A DNA stretch of 64,000 nucleotides. Source: Rostrohypoxylon terebratum. Its lineage: Eukaryota; Ascomycota; Sordariomycetes; Xylariales; Hypoxylaceae. The translations under genes were made by a program, and so were the position numbers. Location: contig MU385973.1 of the NCBI GenBank assembly GCA_022497145.1, forward strand, positions 17,319 to 81,318, given 5' to 3'. A model generated the notes under the pieces. It had not been told where the DNA came from. It saw nothing but the letters and a program-made list of their open reading frames with translations, and did no database searches. Below, one piece after another: positions 45,708 through 58,457 of this stretch. How positions within the stretch are numbered: the first letter of the stretch is position 1; every line of letters starts with the position of its first letter.

Positions 45708-48495
45708 TGATAATGATCTCTGTCAGATGCAGGGGTTTCGGTAAGGGCTTTCCTACTAGTAAGAGGCGACGGTCTATGATAGCGTCGGAAGCAAGCGGGC
45801 CAGGTGGGTGCGACGAGGCGCGACGACGGTGCGGAAGTTCCGCGAGTTCGGTGACCTAGCCGATGATGTCCACTGGAAATAAGACCGGCGTGCTGGTATA
45901 CTCCGAGCTCAGCTCGACCTGTCTGTGAATATGGATATTTCCATCAGAGTTTAAACCAGCCTCGGAACGAGGCATGCGAAAAAAAGCATGCGTGAGCGGC
46001 GTCTATGTACGAGAATAGTCGGCGCCAAACTGTCTGAAACCGCAGTTACTGTCTCCGAAGGCTTCTTACTTCCGAAAACCGCAAAAAAAAAGTTCTCCTG
46101 TAATCTGGGAGATTAGTAAGTCCTGCACCCAACGAGGCACGAGCAAAAGTCAGGGACAGTGTGGCGTGAATAATGACCTGTCACAAAAAACAACAATAAC
46201 CAAAAGTGATCAGAAGTAACCCAAGGACCACGGTTCAACTTACCTGTAAATGCGGGAGTGTCGAATCCGATGGGGCTGCGCAAGCGGGCTGGCGGGGGAC
46301 TAGGGAGCATCTAATAATCTTCAGTATTTGACGATGTATATACTATATAGTAGTATAGATCCTATAGATCCCGTTTAGGGAGTTATCGTAACGATGCTTC
46401 TTAGAAAGGATCTATCCTCGGTTCATGTAAAAAAAGGTACTGTGTGTGTGTATTGGAGTGTGGGATGTGTTGGATGATGGATCCTTCTTACTTAGCGACT
46501 CAGCGGTTGCTGATTGGCGGTGTGGTGGCCTCTCGTTCGCCTGCTTACCACTCGCACAGCGATATGTTTATGTCCGTAAAGATTTCGTCAACGCATGTTA
46601 CGAAGAAGCTTACGTAGTGGGCATATATTAAAGCAAGATGCCAGAATACCAGTGGCGTATCAAGTTCTTCTCATATTACTAGGTATACATTGAGAGAGGA
46701 GCAGTCGATGTCGTGACCGGACTGCCGGAGTGATTGAGGAATAATATTGACAGACCGAGTCCTGGAGCCGTGTGGGCAAAAATCCACAGACTGGCTCCAG
46801 ACGTGGTGCCTAGGTGCCTAGAGGAGTGAGCACTGCTACCTGGACATGAGCCGTGCACCATAAACACTGGAACCAGTTCGATAGTCCCTGCACAGGCTGT
46901 AGCCGGCGGCATATCCTAGCGACTAAAGAGGAAACTATCCTGACTTCGTTCCTCATCATTTCTAAACCCCTAACACCAGTTGAGTTAGTCTTTCTCACAC
47001 GAATTTAAAGCAGCTTGAGAATATGTACGTATGTCGATCTGAATACATGCCCACTAATAGATTTACCTAAGATGAAGAGTGGGATTATGAAAATACCATG
47101 TACCTCGCGAGTCAAGAACAATGGCACCACTCTCAAGTTTCTTGAGTCTTCATAGCCTGGAGGTATATCCACCTTCTGCTTCCACCACCTACGCTTTCTG
47201 TTTAGATCAACTTCAGTCTTCGGCACCGAAGGATCGCCCTTCAAGTACCTACTACATACCTTATTGAAGAGTAAGGATGTAGTCCTGTGCCTAAGTTCTA
47301 ACACCTGCATCGTAGCCTACTGTGTTGAGATGCCGCTGTATTTAGCGCTGTTTTGACTGCTAGACACAAAGAAAAGCCGCATGTCTCGCTTTACCTGGTA
47401 TGGATGTCTCACTACCCAGGTCCTACATAGGTAGTAGTAGCGTTCCCCCGCAAGAAGCCCTGCATGTTTACCCCCACGGAATCCCTATGTACGGTATATC
47501 TGCGGCATCAAGATATATACCGATTGGACTCGATCCTTCATTCAGGGTATATATCAACGCTCGTCTGGAATGGCGAACCGAGTGCCTTCTTTGAGCCATT
47601 GGTCTAGTTATCACACTGCCCAGCTGCCAGCTGCTCATACTACTACTATCATCCCTACACTCTACAACAAGGTAGACTACGACGAAAATTGAATTCCTTG
47701 CGCCAACATTCAAGCCACAATGGAGCAATGTCTACCTAGTAATGTGCGGCTCCTGCAGAGCACCGCCAATGTCGCACTTATTGGACGGCGCTTTCGTACT
47801 CTTGTTACCTCGACGTACGTATAACATAAACGTGTTTGCTTCGAATTTGGTCGATTCCACTGGTCTCATATGATTATTATACACATCTAGAATCTCCAAT
47901 TGAGTCTCAAGTATCGTGGCTTACGGGACCACCCCATCGGAAGCTATCTCCCGTTAGTCACAGTGAATAAGTGTCTTTGCGCGGCCGAACGCACTAATAG
48001 AGCGCATTCCCGTTTGCCGGGTTATCCTGCAAATTGCGAATGTGCCGCTGAGTTGCTATGCGATTCGGCTTCGGTTGCACTTTCGGACTGTATTTCCCTT
48101 CAATGGCATGATGCCGATAGCTACCCTATGTCGCTTTTCGGTAGCTGGCCCGACTCCTCAGGTCGGGAAAGATATTTTATAGGTGAATCCGAGATTCTGG
48201 AAGCTCTGCTGCATCGAGCAACGCCTCTTATAGGGCCGGTAACGACGCTCTAAATTCATAGGAAACTTTCCAGAATTCATTGTACTTGCGGGCTATAGCA
48301 CGAAACATTCCCGTCGACTCTTTTGGCATCTGCATGTGTTAGGGAGTTTGGAATATTATCAGGCAATTCATCCATTCCTCTCAAAGATAGATCATTTTCA
48401 AGGCATTCTTCAGGCATATTTCCCCTTTCTAAGCATTATTTTTTTTATATCGAAATATCTCGAGATACACCGTTATAAGATCATCAGACCTAGAG
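45708..48495. other. Spacer between regulator and FAD monooxygenase
   Basis: The divergent upstream region. Frames at 46679-47310 (-) and 47900-48253 (+) have no recognisable domain and could be relics. A short TG run and the usual TACCTA/TAGGTA palindromes are present. No RNA gene recognised. Confidence 0.45.
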
Positions 48496-49860
48496 ATGGA
48501 TACACCAAATCAAAGTCACCCTAGAATCGCGATTATTGGTGCAGGTATTGGTGGTTTGGCCCTCGCTATCGGCCTCATCAAGCGCAATATACCTGTCACC
48601 GTCTACGATGCAGCTGACCAATTTTCCACCGTGGGAGCCGGAATTGGTTTGGGTCCGAATGCCCTGAATGCCATGGACCTAGTCGATAACGTATTCCGAG
48701 AGAAATATGACGAGGTTAAGACGCAAAACGAGAAGTCGGAATTCGAACACAGCATCTTCGACGCATTATACGCCGAAGAGGGGTTTGGCCAAAAGCGAGG
48801 ATGGACTCGTGGGCTTGTCGGAGCCCCTTACTTCACAAGAAGTAGTGCTCACCGTAAGGACTTACTAGAGATAATGGAGAGTTTCATTCCCGAGGGAACC
48901 GTCAAATTCAAGAAGCGCGCGATATCGTTCGAACAAGCCGAAGAGAAGGTGCATATCAAGTTCGAAGATGGTACATCAGAGACGGTTGACGCCGTCATCG
49001 GCTGTGATGGAGTGAAAGGACTCACCCGCCGAGCTGTCCTGGGCAAAATCGCACCAGAGGAAGTCCACCCAACATTTATGGGCATGTATATCTACCGAGG
49101 CATCATCCCTATGACACAAGCGAAAGAGATACTCGGAACTCATGCTGGAGATGCCAAATTCTTCATGGCGAAGGGGAAGGCCGTAGCTGCGTATCCAATA
49201 TCTCGTGGTCAAGAAATGAACCTTGTATTTTTCGTGACGGATGACAAGCCTTGGACTCGGGGAGATCATGCTATACCTTGCACGAAAGAAGAGATGGTTG
49301 GAGATCTAGCAGGATTCGATCCTAAGCTATTGAAACTCCTAGATTATTGTAAACCTCTTAGGTGGCCGACATGGCATCATCCACGGACATCCACGTACTA
49401 TAATGGGCGGATCTGCTTGCTGGGCGACGTTGCGCATGCTAGCAGCTCCCACCAGGCTGCCGGAGCTGGACAGGGACTAGAAGATGCGGCTGTCCTTTCT
49501 CACCTCCTTACCCTTGTCAAAACTGCCGACGACCTCGAAACCGCCTTCCAGGTGTATGACGCTATCAGACGACCACGAGCTCAAAAAGTCGTCAGCACAA
49601 GCCACGAGGCCGGACTCATCTACACATGGCAAGATCCGGAGATCGGGGACGACATGAAGGCCATCAAGGATAACGCAAATCAAAGATTACATTGGATCTG
49701 GCAACACGACTTGAAAGCCGACATCCAGAAAGCCGAGGACGATTTCCACAGGTTAGTATCAGAGCCTCAAGTCAGAACACGCCATGATAACACGACAAAG
49801 GCTACGCCGACGATAAGATTGGACGAGCTGAGACCCTCCAATGCCATCAAATGTACGTAA
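48496..49860 (+). CDS. FAD-dependent monooxygenase, salicylate-hydroxylase-like
   Basis: Intronless, 454 residues. The N-terminal Rossmann dinucleotide motif is IAIIGAGIGGLALAIGL (11-27). The mid-protein DG motif reads VIGCDGVKGLTRRAV (about 169-183). The FAD-ribityl GD motif reads CLLGDVAHASSSHQAAGAGQ (about 313-332). This is the class A flavoprotein hydroxylase pattern; fungal relatives include salicylate 1-hydroxylase and 6-hydroxynicotinate-type enzymes. It would use NAD(P)H and O2 to hydroxylate an aromatic substrate in the cytosol. No membrane span is visible. Together with the DAL5-type transporter and the phenol-hydroxylase-like gene downstream it suggests uptake and oxidation of a ring compound. 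The exact substrate is unknown. Confidence 0.9.
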   Translation: MDTPNQSHPRIAIIGAGIGGLALAIGLIKRNIPVTVYDAADQFSTVGAGIGLGPNALNAMDLVDNVFREKYDEVKTQNEKSEFEHSIFDALYAEEGFGQKRGWTRGLVGAPYFTRSSAHRKDLLEIMESFIPEGTVKFKKRAISFEQAEEKVHIKFEDGTSETVDAVIGCDGVKGLTRRAVLGKIAPEEVHPTFMGMYIYRGIIPMTQAKEILGTHAGDAKFFMAKGKAVAAYPISRGQEMNLVFFVTDDKPWTRGDHAIPCTKEEMVGDLAGFDPKLLKLLDYCKPLRWPTWHHPRTSTYYNGRICLLGDVAHASSSHQAAGAGQGLEDAAVLSHLLTLVKTADDLETAFQVYDAIRRPRAQKVVSTSHEAGLIYTWQDPEIGDDMKAIKDNANQRLHWIWQHDLKADIQKAEDDFHRLVSEPQVRTRHDNTTKATPTIRLDELRPSNAIKCT

Positions 49861-52218
49861 ATGAGCCACAGGGTATACCATCTCGGATAATTCATGAGCT
49901 AACCTTCCCGTCTGTCTACGTAGTCCCTCTTGGAGTAACCTCTTAGATTGGCTATTCACGCATGTTACCTTGCATTAATATACCCCAACACGCACACTAG
50001 TATGCTCACCTACCTGGTACCTAGTACCTATCTAGGTGCATACACCAATAATGTTATAATCTCTTAGAAAGAATGCTATGCTATGCAGAGTCTCTCTCCA
50101 CGTCTTTTGCCTCTTCCAAGATTTTTATCCGTAAACATCCGTGAAAATGTAACTATTCCGTGCCCCTCATTTTCAATCACATGTTCAAACCGCCGAGAGG
50201 TAGATTTATAGTTCTAACCACATACGTACGTCGTTCGTACTGCATGGTGCCGAACCTGTGCCGCACGGATGCGGCACGCAAGAGGAGTAGAGCATATTAT
50301 TGTAAAATGATGACGAACCAACAGCATATACTCAATTTGGCAATGCGGAGAAGTACAATTACTATGATGAAAAGAAAAGTACACTAAATTGGCCTTTTAT
50401 TCAGAGATAGGCGTGAGACATATTCCAGCGGGAGCCCCTTATGCTGCTATGTCAAAGAGGTTGCTCATCAACGCCGATCAGATATCTTGCGCATGGGCGT
50501 ACGCAATGCCTACCAGGTAAACATTGTACGTCAAAAACTGTTTCAATGTTAATAGGTACTTGGCAGCTTGGGTGAGGCTTGAGCCATATTACAGTACCTG
50601 GTGTTGTGAAAAGGGTTGCAGTCTTGGCATATCCGTCGCGCTGGAACGCATGACAGACATGATTATACTTAGTACTAGTACCTATTATGTAGAACCTAGT
50701 TCAATCTACAGTAGGTAGGTGCCCAATCCGGATTTAGTTACCTGCCAGCGTTGAAGGGGGCTGGATTCTGGAGCCTCTCCTTCACCCATTATCCATAGTC
50801 TCCCACGATTTCCAAGGTCTCCGGACTACTTTGGGGCCTTAAAACAGAGTTCCATACGTGATTCTTACTTACTCGACGGCAGTGATTCGGCTTGTTTCCA
50901 AGAAAAAATCATTCAGTGGAAAAAGTTATGTAGGTATCGACTCATAGAATGAAGGGAACTCCCCTTTTCTCCGACGCAAGACGGCCTGAGGGGGTATGTT
51001 TTTTTGACTAGGGGCGGTTCCGGGACGGCAATACGACGCAGATAAAAATTTACCTTTGATCCTCAGAATTACCTGGTGTAGGTACTAGGTACTATGTAGG
51101 TATAGTACTTTGAACCCCCACGTAGCTTTGGTTATCAAAGATGGTAACATACGCCACCTACCTACCTACCTCTTATTAGGTACCTACATATCTGGATATG
51201 GTAAGTCATGCTACCTACTATACTTAGTAATAGTAGGGGCAAGTTCATCATGTTATCGTGCTACCCGTTGATGGCGCGAGTCCCAAGTTGCTTCTCCCGG
51301 AGAAACCATTACAATGTGCAAATCTACGCCAAGATAGATGTAGAAACGGCGCAGCCCCAGCCCAAGAACGCGTTCCCACCTGCTGAATTAATGTGGACAT
51401 GTTCTAAACTCGCGTGCTCATATTAGCAGGGGGTCAATCAGCGGAACATATACTTATATAGTACATACATACTATTATGTAGGTAGTAAATTGGATCAGG
51501 GGAAGTCTCAAAACAAAATGCCGACAGGCTTTCCATTTTGGAGCATTGTGCTCTAGTACCGATGAGGATATGAGATGATGAGAGGGAATATTAAATCCAT
51601 GCAACCTACTTTCCAATAGGCATAGCCTTGATCCTCACGACCCTTGGCATATTTTAGAATATAATGCCCTGCTACATAGTATCATCTAGTATCACGCTAC
51701 CAGACGAACTTGTCTTTTCTAGGTAGTTGTTGGGCAAGATGCGATCGTCTGTACCATGCAAACCATGCAACCTTGGAACCCCATGCGGACACGCACACGC
51801 CATTAGAACTAAAGTTGATCAATACCGGATTGACATGCACAAGACCAAGTGGTCTGATTTGCTACATACAGCATACATACCTAGTAGATGAAAATATCGC
51901 ACGGACCGAGATGACAGGAAAATATGACCGGTAACATGTCTACGTCCACGTACCTATGTACACCAGTAGTTACCTACCTACCTACATATCTGATGAACAT
52001 TGAAATGCCACTTTTAGTTGATTGGGGAAGTCTTGCGATTACTGTACTATTTTCTCTGTCCCAATTCTTTTACTCGATTCTTCCACGCGAGCTCCGCGGC
52101 TGCTAGGCCGGTGTTCGAGTCAGGTATCTCCACGGGACGGGTTCACTAGTTGTAATTGTTTTTTTTTTCCTTCATCAATTACCTCCTATTCGCGCGACGC
52201 CACTCCGGGATCACGACG
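49861..52218. other. Spacer, no supported gene
   Basis: 2.4 kb with only short frames (longest 75 codons) and abundant TACCTA/TAGGTA palindromes, especially 51060-51190. The end is the promoter of the MFS transporter. Confidence 0.55.
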
Positions 52219-53793
52219 ATGGGCGATTTCCCGAGATCCGTTTCTCAGGAGAAGATGAAGGTGGAGGAGAAGAGCGACGGCCCGAGTGACGGCAGCTTCA
52301 GCGATTTGCCGAGCCTCTCGACGGAAGAAGAGCAGAAGCTGGACCGTGCAACTCTATGGAAGAGAGATCTGGTTATCGTGCCGATCATGGGAGTTTTATA
52401 TATGGTCTTATTTCTGGATCGGACAAATATTGCAAACGCGCGGGCGTTGGGAATTGGGAAACCTGATGGCTTGGAAGGGGCTCTTAATATGCCGTCAAAC
52501 GGTTACAACACGGCGCTATGGATATTCTATATTCCTTTCGTGTTGGCCGAAGTCCCGGCTAACTTGATTCTCAACGTGAACAAAATTCGACCTGGTATTT
52601 GGCTTGGAGGTCAAATGCTCCTCTTAGGTTTGTCACTCTGATCAATGAGACAAAGTGAATCGTCGCGTTCTGTTAGTGCTGACAGATTTATAGGTATCCT
52701 GGGCATGTGTCAGGGTCTGAGTAAAAGTTATGGTGGTCTCCTCGCCGTCCGCTTCCTCCTGGGAATCTTCGAAGCCGCTCTTCCGGCTGGTGCAACTTAC
52801 ATGATTTCGATGTATTACACGAGGCGCGAGGCGGCCGTCCGATTCGCTTGGTTCTTCAACTTTGCTCTTGCGGGGCCGTTATTCTCAGGTCTCCTAGCAT
52901 ACGCCATTCAGAATATCAACGGGGCGGGGGGTTATCAGGGGTGGCGTTGGATTTTTATCATCGAAGGCCTAGTGACGATTTTCGTATCCTTTTTCGTCAT
53001 TTGGCTCTGTCCCAATTTCCCCCAACACGCCCAATCGTGGTTTTTGACAGCCCAAGAGCGTGATCGCCTCATGTACCAGCTTGAGGTTTCCCGCGGCGCC
53101 GAGACCAAGGGCTCAGCTGCTGATAATGTCCCCATTTGGAAGGTTTTGACCGACTGGAGGATTCATCTATTGACCATGTGCTTTTTCTGTTGCGATGTCA
53201 CTGCCTCTTCGATAGCCTCCTTCGCACCCACGATATTAACGGAACTCGGATATGTCACGACTATTGCTCAACTTATGACGATGCCGGTCTGGGGCGCGGG
53301 TATTGTTTCAACCTTTATTATCACCTGGCTCTCGTCGCGCCTCAACTTTCGCACACCTTTTCTTCTCTTCTCTATCTGCTTACAGCTTATCGGTTGGGCC
53401 ATCATGGTACGGTATGTCGAAGCAGCTGGAATACGATATATGTCGTTATTCTTCATGTCGGCGGGGACTTTCCCACAGATGTCCATCCTCATGGGTTGGC
53501 TCAGCGCTAATTTACGTGGCCGCAAATTCCTGGCTGTTGGTATGGCATGGATGGTTGGCTTTGGTAATTGTGCCAATTTCATCAGTTCTAATGTCTTTAT
53601 CACTACCGAGCGCCCGCGATATCCGACAGGTTCCCACACAGGCCTCGCATTCGCGATACTTGGTTTTATCCTCACTAGCACGGCGTTCTTGCTACTATAT
53701 CTATGCAACCGAAGACGCGATGCCACTCGCGCGAAAATGACGGACGCTCAACGTGAGAGTTACGATGAGCTACATTTCAAGTTTGTATATTAA
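52219..53793 (+). CDS. MFS anion:cation symporter, DAL5/TNA1 type
   Basis: Exons 52219-52627 and 52694-53793; total 1509 nt, 502 residues. The ATG at 52219 is the first in frame. A charged N-terminal tail (SLSTEEEQKLDRATLWKRD) leads into TM1 with VLYMVLFLDRTNIANARALG, the diagnostic segment of the allantoate, nicotinate and pantothenate permease group. LGMCQGLSKSYGGLLAVRFLL, GIFEAALPAG and GYQGWRWIFIIEGLVTIF follow as expected, and 12 spans can be traced to LLLYLCNRRRDATRAKMT. It should import small carboxylates or related anions across the plasma membrane. Its position next to two aromatic-ring flavoprotein monooxygenases fits uptake of an aromatic acid, which is inference. Confidence 0.93.
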
Positions 53794-54028
53794 ACCGTCA
53801 TCGCTCAATAATCTAAGCTACATTTTTCATCAAGCATCGCCTGCGCGCGTTTCCAATAATTGGTCATTATATAACATCAAGTCCGAATCAATATAGTCAA
53901 AGCACTGAACGATAGGTACCAGGTAGTACATAAAGAATGAATGTCTACTTTCCATAGGGTTGGCTGACGTCTAAGCCGATGTGTACCTCTTTATCAAATG
54001 TGGTTTCTGGGTATAAACAACGCATAAA

Positions 54029-56426
54029 TCATACCTTGGGGCCGAGAGCCAAACAACCTTCGAAATATCCTTGCAGTTCGTTGAAATCCTCGAGCTCGCC
54101 AATCCAGCCAACGTACTGATCAGGCCTTGCTACGACAACACAACCTCGCTCCTTGTTCACGCCGTAATTCGTATATGCATCCCCAAAACCTTCATGGTAG
54201 CTTGAATCATCAACGAATACCTTGTCGTAGTCCCAACCAGTATGTGGGTCGAAAGGGTGAAGGACCTCGGGGAAGTCCCGTAACAATTCTACTTCCGTCC
54301 TTTTGGCCGAGTGAATTGTCAGTATCTCGATTACGGTATCTAGCGATGAACCAGCGGGATTGGCAGTGCGATAGAAGCTAGTCGATGCATCAAGAGCCTG
54401 ACAGAAATCCTCAACTCGCTTACGCTGGTCGCGATTTGAAATGTTACCCGCGAATAGGACGACACGGAATCGACCATCGGATTTAAGCTTCTGCTGGAAA
54501 TGCCATGGCCGGGCGTCTGACTGGTTGACAACTTGATAGCTATTGAAGCGCATCCCTATGGGAAGGCCAGTGGCCAAGGACTGTTTCTTGGCGAGGGCGT
54601 CAGCAGAAAGTGCCGTTGTGACCGAGCCGTTCATTTTAGGTTGGTCGCCTTGCTCAGGAGTTTCAGGGGCCTTTGCGATGAGTTCACTAGGGCCGTAGTT
54701 AACCGACAACCCCGATGCGAACGTATTGCCTTTCTCGAAGACATCTTTGAATTCCTCCATGCTGACACCCTCCTCGTCCAAAATATCTTTAGCTGGCCGC
54801 CCAGAGAACAGTCTGCTGAAGCGATGATCGAAATCAATGAGATCCTGGGCTACGCGACGTCTCTCGCTTCCGTATGTGCCTAAGATGCTCCGTTTTACGA
54901 TGCCCTTCGAAGCGAGGGCAACTTTCCATCCTAAATTGTATGCGTCTTGCATAGACACGTTCATACCTTGACCAGCCTTAGGAGAATGGGTATGCACAGC
55001 ATCTCCAGCAAGAAAGACGCGTTTATGGGCATCGAAATCCGTGCCAACCCTCTGGCCAATCTAGAGCATTACAATAAGCATATGGCAATATATGATGTTA
55101 GCATCAACAAGGGGAACATACCTGATAGGCAGTCCACCAATCGCAATACTCGTAATCAAGTTTGTAAGGGCTAAGGATTTTTTGTGCAGCACTCGAGATG
55201 ATTTCGGGGGTGATCTTGGATCGATCGGCGCGGCCCGAAGCGTCAGGGGTAACCTCCTTCAATTGAATATATAGCCGCACCATCTTGTTCTCTCTTGGGA
55301 TGACCATCAAGCTACCATTCTCAGCAGAATGAATAGCACATCGCATTCGAATATCAGCTAGATTTCGTGGATTAAACCGTAAAATTCAAGTTTTCAGGTC
55401 TGTTTGGCCACTTACGGAAGTCTGTAATTGGGATAATGTCCAGGACACCCCAGATGAAATCTGTTGCCTCGCCTTGCAATTTGAAGCCCAAGGCTCGGCG
55501 AGTCCAGCTGCGCGCGCCATCGCATCCAATGACATATTTCGCATGGACGATTTCGCCCGTTCCAGCCCTTGACTTACTTTTCTCAATCAAGTCGTCTTCA
55601 TCGTCTTCCTGGATCAAGTTACTCCTGAAAATACCATCCGAAACCTTGCTTCCACTGATTTGCTGCTCAGGGGTAGACTCCTCCTCGGTAAGATGGCGCA
55701 ACTTAACAGTGACTGGATAAGCAGAATCATCCTCGACCTTAGACTCGTCAATTTCCAAGGATTCGGGGAGAACCCCGCGTTCGACTTGTATCGTGTTCTT
55801 CGAATATTTCTTAATATTGTCAAGGAAGAAGCGCTCAACCCTTCCTTGATGTATGACGCATTGCTGGAACCGGGAAAGCCCTATTATGGTATCTGGAAGG
55901 CGGTCTGAACGACGAATAACGCCATCAGGTCCAGGGTTCTAGGTAGGTTGTTAGCACAGTATCCCATGTGCAATAGACCACGCTGTACTCACCCACATGC
56001 ATATCTAGACAAGAAATGTTAGCCAAAAAAGCTTTTCGATCAAATGGGTGACATCCTTACCTCAATCATATGATTCGCCTCTTTCCATGCCCTGTCTCCG
56101 AATCCCAGACTATCGAAAATTTCCAAGCTACGACATTGCAGACCATCTGCTTGACCACAGTAGATCTTGCTGTTTCTCTTGTCGACAATGCGAGTTGTGA
56201 CTCCGCAATGGGCCATCCAGCAGGCTGACATCAACCTGCGCGACCATCACGGTGAGCCCGGAGGCCGAGACGAATAACAGGTGAAACAGGGAGCAATAAC
56301 TTACCCCGCGGGTCCGGCACCAATGATGAGTCTAGAAACAGGTCAGCATCTACGGGCTACAGGTCCGCAACTTGGATTGACGTACACATCCACACTCGAT
56401 TCCGGCAATTTCTCGTTGGAAGTCAT
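54029..56426 (-). CDS. Phenol 2-monooxygenase-like FAD hydroxylase
   Basis: Exons 56426-56386, 56331-56305, 56235-56061, 56004-55993, 55938-55416, 55357-55122, 55060-54029; total 2046 nt, 681 residues. Exons 1-3 join to MTSNEKLPESSVDV, then LIIGAGPAGLMSACWMAH, the FAD Rossmann motif. A 12-nt fourth exon adds ICMW before NPGPDGVIRR. The DG motif is YVIGCDGARSWTRRAL, and the GD motif is FLAGDAVHTHSPKAGQGMN, both intact. The C-terminal thioredoxin-like domain (RPWHFQQKLKSDGRFRVVLF; VVARPDQYVGWIG) is typical of phenol hydroxylases. It would ortho-hydroxylate a phenolic ring with NADPH and O2. It is convergent with the DAL5-type transporter, 235 bp away. All introns are 54-69 nt. Confidence 0.93.
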
Positions 56427-58457
56427 CTTTCTTGAGAGTTTTAATTCGCTCTACGGTAAGATGTTCGAAGATACTGCGAAGAGCAAAAACGATGCATGGG
56501 TGGAATACTTCGTGCGCTGATTTTAAGAATGAAACGTTAATAGAAAGCTAGACTAGGACGTTCACCGAACGAGCCGTCGGGAATGACCGGTGTAAGAAGA
56601 TCAGAAACATCGCGAGAGATATGATCCTGAAAATGATATCGCTAGAAGATATGTTGTAATACTGTGTAGCGCTACCAATATGATCTTGGTTAGGATGCGG
56701 ATGTGATCCCGGTCAGAAGTGGTCAAGGCCCTTCTTCAGGTTTAGGTGATCTTACACACCCTTACCTCCACACTCAAGCATAGTAAACATCATCTCATTG
56801 GTGACTAGCATGCCGGTGCTTCTTGGGACTTCCGTCGAACAAGGGATAAAGTGAATCTGCATTAGCACCCCTACAAATATGGAGAAACAGCATGCCCGTA
56901 AGACACGGTTAAGCATGTTCGATTCTGCAGCATGTACGCCGAACGATATATGTAAGCCACTATCGTTCGGGGCTAATGCTGAGAAGGGTTCTTTGTCATC
57001 ATATGGAGGCGCGAAATGTAGATATGAGCAAAGTATCGTAATCATTATTCAGGACAATTTCGGTAAGTTCAACAATTTCTTGACGAAGATCATATGTCAG
57101 GATATGTTTGCCCCGAAAGCGCCACCGCCAATGATTCCTTTGTTGCGACCCAATGATGATTAGGTACTGATTAATTACGGTTTCATCTGTGAGATTTTAA
57201 TGCATTCATTTCGTTACACGAAGCTGTCGTGTTTCCTCTTGTTGGTTGACTTCCCAGCCTGCCGTGTGGTTTTCACTGGTTGATTCATCAAGTAAATATC
57301 TCACCCCTACTTGTAAGGTCCACAACGCCAATTAGATCGCAGATTTACACTGGCTGGCTAGTTGAGGAGAATGTCAATTGATATGTCAGATAATAGAGAG
57401 GCGAGATTTGCCGCTAAAATGTGATATCTTACCAAATCTCTAATACGATGAAACCGCCTTGCACTTCCATGTGGCTTCCGATCACCTCCGATTTCAACCC
57501 GATCCGAGCGGATGCCGATCCGCCATAACTAAAAGCCCAGACAGCATCGGATCTGGGATCATCGTTCCGCCACGCTGAGTCGCTCGGCAACTTGGCAAGG
57601 CTGGTCTCAAATGCTGAAACCTTTAGTAGCAACATCCTTTGACTAATAATATAAACAACTCTATTTTCCAGACAAGTTGTAAGTCATGCGGTCATAGGAC
57701 TCAGCTCTGGCTACCAGTACTGTACCTAATTAGACAGGTACCTAGATATTCCCTATTGGAACGTTGTAATAAGGTTACCAGATCTATAGGTAGGTATAAC
57801 ATCCCTCTTCAGCCCTGTGGAAGGTCGATTACGGGAGTCCTTCCAGAAAAGGAAATCAAATCATGGAATACGTGCTACATATGTGAGCACCAAGCCAATT
57901 TCACACAGATCCAGTCCGCACCAAGCGCTGGTCAGTTGATGAGCGCCTGCATACAGCTCACGTTGCTAACCTAGGACCGGGGCAGGTAGGTAATATACTA
58001 CGGGGCACCTGCCGTGTAAGTATCCTTGAATTCTAAGCCTCTTACGGAATAAGAATTACCATCACTTATCATACCTGTCTCTACGATAGCTGTTTCATCC
58101 AGCCGGGATGGGCTGATTTTATGATTAATCACAACTTACTAGCAGGGAAAAAGGTCACGATAAGTAGGAGATCGAGCATGGGATTACAGTCATGAAAGAA
58201 ATATCCTTTTAGGTCTACGGGAGTCATTATTATATTTGATATCTCTATCATACCCAGTTCCCAATCTTGGATAGGCCGCGCGGCGTCATTCCCCCTTGAC
58301 GATGCGGAGGCAGGCCCGACAACAGCCCCTGAGTATTGGGTCGTCGTAGTTAAGTGTTCCGTGTGCTCAGGACATATTCGCGAATCTTCATCTCAACTTG
58401 ACCTTTGATTGTTTAAGAGCCCTTTTCGCCTTTTCAGTTTTTACGGACTAGAGAGCA
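56427..58457. other. Spacer with weak coding relics
   Basis: No intact gene. A minus-strand fragment (57429-57635) is described separately. Frames at 56752-57163 on both strands show no domain I know. Confidence 0.45.
57429..57635 (-). pseudogene. Possible UstYa/DUF3328-like fragment
   Basis: The frame reads SLAKLPSDSAWRNDDPRSDA and, near its end, HMEVQGGFIVLEIW, then a GTAAGA donor. DPRSDA..W followed by GG(F/Y)...(E/D)(I/V)(F/W) resembles the stretch just before the HQLHCL motif of UstYa-family oxidases. No convincing HxxHC follows in the next 300 bp, so if it is a relative it is broken. Low confidence. Confidence 0.25.

Noticed and set aside
46679..47310. Several 60-100-codon minus frames that might be one multi-exon gene
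   Set aside because: I could not join them with proper splice sites nor recognise any family.
47900..48253. 117-codon plus frame with several Cys
   Set aside because: No signal peptide or domain; could be relic but evidence is too thin to call.
53268..53740. 145-152-codon frames on both strands inside the DAL5-type transporter
   Set aside because: Overlap the clearly coding frame of the transporter; shadows.
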